This document shows, piece after piece, positions 43,082-50,753 of a stretch of DNA of 64,000 nt. This stretch comes from Micromonospora eburnea (lineage in GTDB: Bacteria > Actinomycetota > Actinomycetes > Mycobacteriales > Micromonosporaceae). The first letter of the stretch is position 1, and the number at the start of each line of letters is the position of its first letter. The DNA lies in assembly GCF_900090225.1 (NCBI RefSeq), contig NZ_FMHY01000002.1, positions 4,588,001 to 4,652,000 of the forward strand, in the 5' to 3' direction. Both the position numbers and the translations under genes were made by a program. Under the pieces are notes generated by a model that did no database searches, was not told the DNA's origin, and was given only the letters and a program-made list of their open reading frames with translations.

Positions 43082-45196
43082 ATGAGCATGAGCGACGCGG
43101 CGTCGCCGGCCGCCTCACACAGACGCGGCCGGCGACGCCGGACGACCGTCCTCGTCGCCGTCGCGACACTGCTGGCCGGCGCCCTCGCCGCAGCGGTCAA
43201 CGTCACCGAGGCCTCCGCCGCCTCGGTCGACACGAACGCCTGGTACGTGCTGCTGAACCGCAACAGCGGCAAGGCCCTCGACGTCTACGGGGCCTCCACC
43301 GCCGACGGCGCCCGCATCACCCAGTGGACCCGCAACAACGGCAACAACCAGCAGTGGCAGTTCGTCGACTCCGGCGGGGGCTACTACCGCCTGAAGTCCC
43401 GCAACTCCGGCAAGGTCCTCGACGTCTCCAACCGGGCCACGACCGACGGCGCCCCGCTCATCCAGTGGACCGACGCCAACGCCACCAACCAACAGTTCCA
43501 ACTCGCCGACTCCACCGGCGGATACATCCGACTCCTCAACCGCAACAGCGGCAAGGCCGTCGAGGTACAGAACGCCGACACCGCCGACGGCGCCAACGTC
43601 GTCCAGTACAGCGACTGGAACGGCGCCAACCAGCAATGGCAGCTCATCCGCGTCGACACCACCGGCCCGACCCCCGCCACGTCGGCGCCGCCGGCGGCGT
43701 CGTACACGAATCCGGTGGTGTGGCAGGACTTCGCCGACGGTGACATCGTCCGGGTCGGCGACGCCTACTACTACTCGGCCTCGACCATGCACTACTCCCC
43801 CGGCGCGCCGATCCTGCGCTCCTACGACCTGGTGCACTGGGAGTACGCCGGGCACTCGGTACCGAGTCTCGACTTCGATTCCAGCGCCTACAACCTCACC
43901 GGCGGACGCGCGTACGTCAAGGGCATCTGGGCGTCGGCGTTCAACTACCGCAAGAGCAACAGCACGTACTACTGGATCGGCTGCGTCGAGTTCAACCGCA
44001 CGTACGTGTACACGTCGTCGGCGGTCGACGGCACCTGGCAGAAGCGCTCGAAGATCAACAACTGCTACTACGACGCCGGACTGCTCGTCGACGATGACGA
44101 CACCATGTACGTCGCGTACGGCAACACCAACATCAGCGTGGCGCAACTGTCGGCCGACGGGTTGAGTCAGGTCCGCGCCCAGCAGGTGTTCACCACCCCG
44201 TCGAGCGTCGGCACCCTCGAAGGGTCGCGGTTCTACAAGCGCAACGGCTACTACTACATCTTCCTGACCCGCCCCGCCAACGGCCAGTACGTCCTGCGGT
44301 CCAGCAGCCCGTTCGGCCCGTACGAGATGCGCCAGGTGCTGCTCGACATGCCCGGCCCGATCGCCGGCGGCGGCGTACCGCACCAGGGCGGCCTTGTGCA
44401 GACCCAGAACGGCGACTGGTACTACATGGCGTTCCAGGACGCGTACCCGGGCGGACGCGTGCCGGTCCTGGCGCCCATCACCTGGACGGCCGACGGCTGG
44501 CCGAGCGTGCAGACCGTCAACGGTGCCTGGGGCGCCAGCTACCCCGCGCCGAACATCCCCGCGTCGTCGAAGACGGTACGGCCGATGACCGGCGCGGACA
44601 CCTTCACCGGTAGCAGCCTCGGCCCGCAGTGGGAGTGGAACCACAACCCGGACAACACGAAGTGGTCGACCGGCAGCGGGCTGCGCCTGCAGACCGCGAC
44701 AGTCACCAACGACCTGTACGCGGCCCGCAACACGCTCACCCACCGCATCCAGGGACCGACGTCCACGGCGACCGTCGAGCTGGACTACTCCGCGATGAGC
44801 GACGGTGACCGGTCCGGTCTGGCGATGCTGCGTGACTCCTCAGCCTGGATCGGCGTCAAACGCGATGGCGGCGCCACTCGGGTGACCCTCGTCAACGGCC
44901 TGACCATGGACGGCAACTGGAACACCACCGGCACCGGCACCGAGGCGGCCTCCGCCGCGGTCTCGGGCGGCCGGATCTGGCTGCGGGCCAGCGCCGACAT
45001 CCGCCCCGGCACCGGCCGGCAGGCCCGCTTCTCCTACAGCACGGACGGCGTCACGTTCACTCCCCTCGGCCCGGCTTTCACCCTCAACAACGCCTGGCAG
45101 TTCTTCATGGGATACCGCTACGCGATCTTCAACTACGCGACCCGCGCCCTCGGTGGCGCCGTCACCGTCCGCAAGTTCGATATGACCACCCCCTGA
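43082..45196 (+). CDS. Secreted CBM13-GH43 beta-xylosidase/arabinofuranosidase
   Basis: 704 residues. A signal peptide covers residues 1-47 (ends EASAAS). The ricin-type lectin domain spans about 49-190, linked by a Thr/Pro/Ala spacer. The GH43 propeller begins SYTNPVVWQDFADGDIVRV (base Asp), with YDAGLLVDDDDTMYVAYG (pKa-modulating Asp) and GTLEGSRFYKRNGYYYIFL (acid Glu). The last 200 residues (DTFTGSSLGPQWEWNHNP onward) are the concanavalin-like C-terminal domain found in GH43 xylosidases. ATG 43082 has GGAGGG eight bases upstream. It is 43 bp before the xylanase, likely one operon. Its lectin DNA is identical to that of the xylanase over 422 bp. Confidence 0.95.
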   Translation: MSMSDAASPAASHRRGRRRRTTVLVAVATLLAGALAAAVNVTEASAASVDTNAWYVLLNRNSGKALDVYGASTADGARITQWTRNNGNNQQWQFVDSGGGYYRLKSRNSGKVLDVSNRATTDGAPLIQWTDANATNQQFQLADSTGGYIRLLNRNSGKAVEVQNADTADGANVVQYSDWNGANQQWQLIRVDTTGPTPATSAPPAASYTNPVVWQDFADGDIVRVGDAYYYSASTMHYSPGAPILRSYDLVHWEYAGHSVPSLDFDSSAYNLTGGRAYVKGIWASAFNYRKSNSTYYWIGCVEFNRTYVYTSSAVDGTWQKRSKINNCYYDAGLLVDDDDTMYVAYGNTNISVAQLSADGLSQVRAQQVFTTPSSVGTLEGSRFYKRNGYYYIFLTRPANGQYVLRSSSPFGPYEMRQVLLDMPGPIAGGGVPHQGGLVQTQNGDWYYMAFQDAYPGGRVPVLAPITWTADGWPSVQTVNGAWGASYPAPNIPASSKTVRPMTGADTFTGSSLGPQWEWNHNPDNTKWSTGSGLRLQTATVTNDLYAARNTLTHRIQGPTSTATVELDYSAMSDGDRSGLAMLRDSSAWIGVKRDGGATRVTLVNGLTMDGNWNTTGTGTEAASAAVSGGRIWLRASADIRPGTGRQARFSYSTDGVTFTPLGPAFTLNNAWQFFMGYRYAIFNYATRALGGAVTVRKFDMTTP
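43224..43645 (+). repeat. Direct repeat copy 1 (lectin domain DNA)
   Basis: By eye 422 bp are identical to 46294-46715, exactly 3,070 bp away, without a single difference. The identity covers nearly the whole CBM13 domain and stops sharply at its ends. Confidence 0.92.
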
Positions 45197-45239
45197 CCGT
45201 GCACTGCCCACCACCATCAAGAACCCGAAAGGTGTGAAA

Positions 45240-46730
45240 ATGAGGGAACACCGTCGCCCGCCGCTAGGACGACTCTCGATGCGGCTACGGGCGATCCTGA
45301 CCCTGCTGACCGCCGCGCTGATCGCTGTCGGCGCCCCACTGGTGATCGCCGGTTCCGCCGACGCGGGCACCACGCTGGGTGCCTCGGCCGCGGAGAAGGG
45401 CCGCTACTTCGGCGCCGCCGTCCCCGCGTTCAAACTGTCCGACAGCCAGTTCACCGGCATCCTCGACCGCGAGTTCAACGCGATCACCCCCGAGAACGAG
45501 ATGAAATGGGACGCCACCGAACCGTCCCAGAACCAGTTCAACTACAACGGGGGCGACCAGATCGTCACCCACGCCCAAGCCCACGGCATGAAAGTCCGCG
45601 GCCACACCCTGCTCTGGCACGCCCAACAACCCGGCTGGGCACAAAACCTCTCCGGCACCGCCCTGCGCAACGCCGCCATGAACCACGTCACCCAGGTCGC
45701 CACCCACTACAAAGGCAAAATCTACGCCTGGGACGTCGTCAACGAAGCCTTCGCCGACGGCACCAGCGGCGGCCGCCGCGACTCCAACCTCCAACGCACC
45801 GGCAACGACTGGATCGAAGTCGCCTTCCGCACCGCCCGCACCGCCGACCCGGGCGCCAAACTCTGCTACAACGACTACAACACCGACGGCGTCAACGCCA
45901 AGTCAACCGGCGTCTACAACATGGTCCGCGACTTCAAATCCCGCGGCGTACCCATCGACTGCGTCGGCTTCCAGTCCCACCTCGGCACCAGCCTGCCCGG
46001 CGACTACCAGGCCAACCTCCAACGCTTCGCCGACCTCGGCGTCGACGTCCAGATCACCGAACTCGACATCACCCAGGGCACCAACCAAGCCAACATGTAC
46101 GCCGCCGTCACCAAAGCCTGCCTCGCCGTGACCCGCTGCACCGGCATCACCACCTGGGGCGTACGCGACAGCGACTCTTGGCGCGGCAGCGACAACCCCC
46201 TTCTCTTCGACGCCAACGGCAACAAGAAAGCCGCCTACACCAGCACCCTCAACGCCCTCAACGCCGGCGGCAGCACCACACCGCCGACCGGGCCGGTCGA
46301 CACGAACGCCTGGTACGTGCTGCTGAACCGCAACAGCGGCAAGGCCCTCGACGTCTACGGGGCCTCCACCGCCGACGGCGCCCGCATCACCCAGTGGACC
46401 CGCAACAACGGCAACAACCAGCAGTGGCAGTTCGTCGACTCCGGCGGGGGCTACTACCGCCTGAAGTCCCGCAACTCCGGCAAGGTCCTCGACGTCTCCA
46501 ACCGGGCCACGACCGACGGCGCCCCGCTCATCCAGTGGACCGACGCCAACGCCACCAACCAACAGTTCCAACTCGCCGACTCCACCGGCGGATACATCCG
46601 ACTCCTCAACCGCAACAGCGGCAAGGCCGTCGAGGTACAGAACGCCGACACCGCCGACGGCGCCAACGTCGTCCAGTACAGCGACTGGAACGGCGCCAAC
46701 CAGCAATGGCAGCTCGTCCGGGTCGGGTGA
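45240..46730 (+). CDS. Secreted GH10 endo-1,4-beta-xylanase with C-terminal CBM13
   Basis: 496 residues. It cleaves the xylan backbone outside the cell. A signal peptide occupies about 1-42 (ends GSADAG). The GH10 barrel spans about 43-345, with ENEMKWDATEP, the acid/base Glu in WDVVNEAFADG and the nucleophile Glu in VQITELDITQG. The ricin-type lectin domain (about 357-495) comes after a Gly/Ser/Pro linker. ATG 45240 has AAGG seven bases before; GTG 45234 is an alternative. It is the second gene after the operator at 43027 and is followed by two strong hairpins. Confidence 0.96.
   Translation: MREHRRPPLGRLSMRLRAILTLLTAALIAVGAPLVIAGSADAGTTLGASAAEKGRYFGAAVPAFKLSDSQFTGILDREFNAITPENEMKWDATEPSQNQFNYNGGDQIVTHAQAHGMKVRGHTLLWHAQQPGWAQNLSGTALRNAAMNHVTQVATHYKGKIYAWDVVNEAFADGTSGGRRDSNLQRTGNDWIEVAFRTARTADPGAKLCYNDYNTDGVNAKSTGVYNMVRDFKSRGVPIDCVGFQSHLGTSLPGDYQANLQRFADLGVDVQITELDITQGTNQANMYAAVTKACLAVTRCTGITTWGVRDSDSWRGSDNPLLFDANGNKKAAYTSTLNALNAGGSTTPPTGPVDTNAWYVLLNRNSGKALDVYGASTADGARITQWTRNNGNNQQWQFVDSGGGYYRLKSRNSGKVLDVSNRATTDGAPLIQWTDANATNQQFQLADSTGGYIRLLNRNSGKAVEVQNADTADGANVVQYSDWNGANQQWQLVRVG
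46294..46715 (+). repeat. Direct repeat copy 2 (lectin domain DNA)
   Basis: Second copy of the 422-bp repeat described at 43224-43645, at the 3' end of the xylanase gene. Confidence 0.92.
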
Positions 46731-46791
46731 CGGGCGCGCTTCGCGCGGCGGGCGTTCATCCGCACAGCCGAGCGGGCTCGACCCGCTGACC

Positions 46792-46832
46792 GGGTGTCCC
46801 GGTGCTCCCGCCCAGGGACCACCGGGACACCC
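46792..46832. terminator. Hairpin terminator after the xylanase
   Basis: A perfect 13-bp stem GGGTGTCCCGGTG with a 15-base loop, 61 bp after the xylanase stop. Confidence 0.7.
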
Positions 46833-46883
46833 ACGCGGTGCCCCCGCTGATCACGTGGATCGGTGGTGGTGGGTCGCCGCACA

Positions 46884-46919
46884 GGACCGGTGGCCCGGAT
46901 CAGTCCGGGCCACCGGTCC
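46884..46919. terminator. Second hairpin terminator, bidirectional
   Basis: A perfect 16-bp stem (GGACCGGTGGCCCGGA) with a TCAG loop. It lies between the convergent xylanase and GH27 genes and probably ends transcripts from both sides. Confidence 0.75.
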
Positions 46920-46967
46920 ACGTGCCACAGCCAGGGCAGGCGGAGCCAGCCCAACCCGCTGAGCAGA

Positions 46968-48610
46968 CTACGAGGTAACGGTCCACCGTTGGTTCGCGGC
47001 GGCGGTGCAGGTCCACAGGATCACTGTGGTGCCGTTGCCGGTGGCGGCGGCGTTGACGTCGAGGCAGAGGCCGGACTGTAGGGACCGGATGGTGCCGTCG
47101 GTGTTGCGGCTCCAACGCTGGTTGGCGCCGCCGTTGCAGTCCCAGATCTGCGCCTTGGCGCCCGCAGTGGCGTTGGTCGGCGCGTCGAGGCACTTACCGA
47201 GGGCCTGGAGGGTGTCGCCGCTGACCGTCCAGCGCTGGTTGGCGCCGCCGTTGCAGTCCCAGATCACCGGTTGGGTGCCGTTGGTGGTGTTGCTCTGCGG
47301 CACGTCGAGGCACCGGCCGGAGGCGGCGCTGACCAGGGCGCCGGCGGTGGTCGGGGCGGGGTCGTGGTGCCGCCGCCGCTGACCCGGTAGACGACTGTGC
47401 CGTGGCCGGGGACGCTGGCGGAGATGGCGCCGCTGGTCGTGCTGGCGGCGTTGGTCCACGCGTCGAGCAGGGTGAAGGAACTGCCGGTCTTGCCCACCGC
47501 GGTCGCGGTGGTCGAGATCGTCGTGGTGGTGCCGCCCTGGTTGAACAGGGCCACGGCGACGTCACCGTTGGCCAGCTTCTTGGCCAGCACCCGTCGGGTG
47601 CCGTCGAAGGAGACCTGGGTGGCCTGCAGGCCGAGAGAGTCCTGGTTGATCGCGATGAGGCTGCGGTTGGTCAGGACGCTCTGGGTTGCCGACGACATCG
47701 AACGGACGTCGTTGCCCGCGATCAGTGGCGCCGCGAGCACCGCCCACATCGCGAAGTGGCTGCGCATCTCGGTGTCGGTCATGCCGCCCCGGCCGACCTC
47801 CATCATGTCGGGGTCGTTGAACGCGCCGGGACGCGCGTATCCCGCGAGGGGCACCGTGACGTTGATGATGTTCTGGATGCCCATCGGGTAGCCGTTGGTC
47901 TGACCGGTGTCCCAGGCGTTGGTGATGTCCTCGGTGGTGCGCCACATGTTGGCCACGTCGCCCCAGTTTCGCTGCGGCCCGGTCTTGGCGTGGATGCTGT
48001 TGGGGTTGATGCTGTAGACGATCGGCCGGCCGGTCGCCGCGAGGGCGTCGCGCATCCGGGCGAAGGTGGTCACCTGCTGGTCGATGGTGCCGTCGGGTGA
48101 GCACCAGTCGTACTTGAGGAAGTCCACGCCCCAGGCGGCGAACTGCCGGGCGTCCTGCGCCTCGTGTCCCTGGCTTCCGGTCGCACCGGGGTAGGAGCCG
48201 AAGTACTGCGCGCAGGTCCGGTCGGCCGGAACCTCGTAGAGACCGAACTTGAGGCCCTTGCTGTGCAGGTAGTCACCGAGCGCCTTCATGCCACTCGGAA
48301 AGCGGCCCGGGTCGCCCTGGAGATTGCCGGCGGAGTCGCGGTTCGGGTTGAACCAGCAGTCGTCGACCACGACGTACTGGTAGCCGGCGTCGCGCATGCC
48401 GCTGGTGACGATGGCGTCGGCGGCCTGCCGGATCAGCGACTCGTTGATGTTGCAGCCGAACGAATTCCAGCTGTTCCAGCCCATCGGCGGGGTGCGGGCC
48501 ACCCCGTTGTCCAGGGCGAGCGAGGCGGCGGGACGCAGCCCGACCGCGGTGCCGGTCAGCAGCAACGCGGCCGTGAGGGCAGCGCCCCATCGCGAGGCGA
48601 GGTTTCTCAT
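46968..48610 (-). CDS. GH27 alpha-galactosidase with CBM13 tail separated by a frameshift
   Basis: Secreted enzyme that would remove alpha-galactosyl side groups. The first frame (48610-47264, 448 residues) has a signal peptide (about 1-33), PPMGWNSWNSFGCNINESLI, the nucleophile Asp in DFLKYDWCSPDG and the acid/base Asp in FNDPDMMEVG, then the beta-sandwich domain. In the Pro/Thr linker near 47355 one base is missing. The frame then runs into Pro-rich nonsense to the stop at 47264, while the lectin domain (ASGRCLDVPQSNTTNG, two CNGGANQRW repeats) continues in another frame to 46968. The catalytic part should still work alone. ATG 48610 has AAGGAG upstream. Confidence 0.88.
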
Positions 48611-48801
48611 CAGCTCTCCTTTCCGCCGCGGCGGTACGCCGCGGCAGGTGGTGGTCCGCCGACGGGTCACGGTGGCCGCGGCGGGTCGACGGCTGGTGGA
48701 TGTCATCAAGGTCGATACATATGACGCTTCGAGTCCCTCGGGCGCCCGCCGGCCCGGTCGATATTCACCTGGGCCGTGCCGGCGGGTGCGGTCGGCAGGG
48801 A

Positions 48802-50640
48802 CTACTGGAGCGAGACGTCGTCGACGAAGAAGCTGTCCGTTCCCGACGCCGTCTCCACGTAGAAGGTGGCGCCGGACAGCGTTCCGCTCCAGGACACCGC
48901 CGCCGTGCCGGTCAGCTTCGTCCAACCGTCGGGGCTCACCGCCGTTCCCGGGGTGAGTGAGAGGTAGTTCGTCGTGCCGTTGGCGGTCAGCGCCAGGGTC
49001 GCCTTCACGGTCGGCGTCCCGCTCTGGCTGCGTACCCAGACGGTGGTGGTGTAGCTCTTGCCGTTGGTGAGCTTCGAGGTCACGTCCTGGCTGGGACCGT
49101 TCCACGACGCCGTACGCCCGGTGACCGACAACGACGCCGCACCACCGTGCACGACCGCGGCGTTCGACGACAGCGTCCCGCTGCCCATGACCCCCCAGCC
49201 CGACGTGCCGCTCTCCGCGTCACCGTTGGCGATCAGATTCCCGCCGCCGGCGGCCCCTGCGAACTGCCACCAGTTGACGTTGAACAGGTTGCCGCTGCCG
49301 CCGGTGAAACGCAGGTACAGGTCGTGCGTGCCGGTTGCGCCGGTGACGGTGCAGGAGGTGTTCACCCACGTCTGCCAGCCGCCGGTACCTGGGACGGTGC
49401 ACCGTCCCACCACCGGACCGGAGGTGCTGTCGAGGCGGAGCTCGATGGTGCCGCCGCTGGTCGCGGAGGCAACCCGCGCGGTGAACGAGTTCGCCCCGGC
49501 GCCGAAGTCGACGCCTTTGACCTTGATGTAGTCGCCGTTGTCGATCCAGCCGACGTCCATCCCGCCTTCACTGGCGGGTTCGGTCTCGATACCCGATTCC
49601 CAGGCGATCGTCTCGGCCTCTTGACGGGTATACGGGTTGAGGGTGCCGACCTGGGGTGCCCCGGTGGTGGTCATGTTGATGGTGGGGATCGAGCCGTCGG
49701 CGTTGTAGGAAAACTTCTCGACCGCGACCGACCGGGTGTAACCGCCGCCGCCCGGCAGCGCGCCGTTGTGGTAGAAGAAGTACGACCCCCCGCTGAAGTC
49801 GACGATGCCGGGGTGGTTGGTGAAGCTGCTGCCCTGGGTCGGCATGACCGTTCCGCGGTAGGTCCATGGCCCGGTGGGGCCGGGGGCCGTCGAGTAGCCG
49901 ATGAACTCGGAGCAGCACTTCGCCGCGAAGACGTTGTAGTACAGCCCGTTGCGCTTGTAGACCCAGGGGCCTTCCTCGAACAGTGTCGGCCGGTTCGCGT
50001 CGCCGGTGCGGGTGCCGAACCCGGCGGTGGTGAGTGGGATCTGGGCGGGGCTGCCCGAGTAGGAGATCATGTCGGCGTTCAGCTTCACGTACCAGAGGTG
50101 GGGGTTGCCCCAGTACAGGTAGGCCTGTCCGTCGCTGTCGATGAAGACGGTCGGGTCGAATTCGCCGTTGGACACCAGGGGCCGGCCAATGGCGTCGTGG
50201 AAGGGGCCGGTCGGGCTGTCGGCCACCGCCACCCCGATGCCCATCGCGCCGGTCGCCCGCACGGTCATGGGTACGTACCAGTAGAACTTGCCGTTGCGGG
50301 CGATGACCTGGCCGGCCCAGGCGTCGGCACTGGCCCAGCTGAAGCTGGCGATGCTGAGCGGGGATCCGTGGTCGGTCCAGTTCACCATGTCGGCGGACGA
50401 CCAGACCCGCCACTCCTTCATGGTGAACCAGGTCGAGGCGTCCTCGTCATGACCCGTGTAGAGGTACACCCGGCCGTTGTAGACCAGCGGAGCCGGGTCG
50501 GCGGTGTAGATGTGCTGGATAATCGGGTTGTCCGCCCGGGCCACGCCAGGGACGAGAGCGACGGCGCAGAGCACCGCCGCGACCCAGGCGATGAGCCGCC
50601 CGACACGGAGCTTGCCGGGAAGTGGAGAGAACACTCTCAT
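48802..50640 (-). CDS. Secreted GH43 arabinoxylan arabinofuranohydrolase-like enzyme with CBM6 and CBM4/22-type domains
   Basis: 612 residues. A signal peptide ends VARAD at about 36. The GH43 domain starts IIQHIYTADPAPLVYNGRVY (base Asp) and includes NGEFDPTVFIDSDGQAYLYW (modulating Asp) and RPTLFEEGPWVYKRNGLYYN (acid Glu). A CBM6 module follows at about 340-465 (RQEAETIAWESGIETEP, then GDYIKVKGVDFGAGANSFTA). The last 145 residues form a CBM4/9- or CBM22-type sandwich (NLIANGDAESGTSGWGVMG to DSFFVDDVSLQ). The architecture resembles XynD-type arabinoxylan debranching enzymes. ATG 50640 has GGAGG upstream. It lies between the beta-helix and GH27 genes on the same strand. Confidence 0.92.
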   Translation of the reverse strand: MRVFSPLPGKLRVGRLIAWVAAVLCAVALVPGVARADNPIIQHIYTADPAPLVYNGRVYLYTGHDEDASTWFTMKEWRVWSSADMVNWTDHGSPLSIASFSWASADAWAGQVIARNGKFYWYVPMTVRATGAMGIGVAVADSPTGPFHDAIGRPLVSNGEFDPTVFIDSDGQAYLYWGNPHLWYVKLNADMISYSGSPAQIPLTTAGFGTRTGDANRPTLFEEGPWVYKRNGLYYNVFAAKCCSEFIGYSTAPGPTGPWTYRGTVMPTQGSSFTNHPGIVDFSGGSYFFYHNGALPGGGGYTRSVAVEKFSYNADGSIPTINMTTTGAPQVGTLNPYTRQEAETIAWESGIETEPASEGGMDVGWIDNGDYIKVKGVDFGAGANSFTARVASATSGGTIELRLDSTSGPVVGRCTVPGTGGWQTWVNTSCTVTGATGTHDLYLRFTGGSGNLFNVNWWQFAGAAGGGNLIANGDAESGTSGWGVMGSGTLSSNAAVVHGGAASLSVTGRTASWNGPSQDVTSKLTNGKSYTTTVWVRSQSGTPTVKATLALTANGTTNYLSLTPGTAVSPDGWTKLTGTAAVSWSGTLSGATFYVETASGTDSFFVDDVSLQ

Positions 50641-50753
50641 ATCTGCCTCCAAGGGCTGCCGGTTGTTGTCTGATCGCGACTGCGGCCACGTCGCACACCG
50701 TCGTTGCGGACCCGGCGTGCGGCCGGCCGGGGCGGGCCGGCCGCACGCCGTGC

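Noticed and set aside
43115..44743. Minus-strand 542-codon open frame over GH43
   Set aside because: Antisense shadow; its copy at 45903-46706 repeats the same residues simply because the lectin DNA is duplicated.
48690..48725. GTCAT...ATGAC inverted repeat upstream of GH27 as an operator
   Set aside because: Only five-base arms with a long spacer, and no second copy elsewhere in the window.
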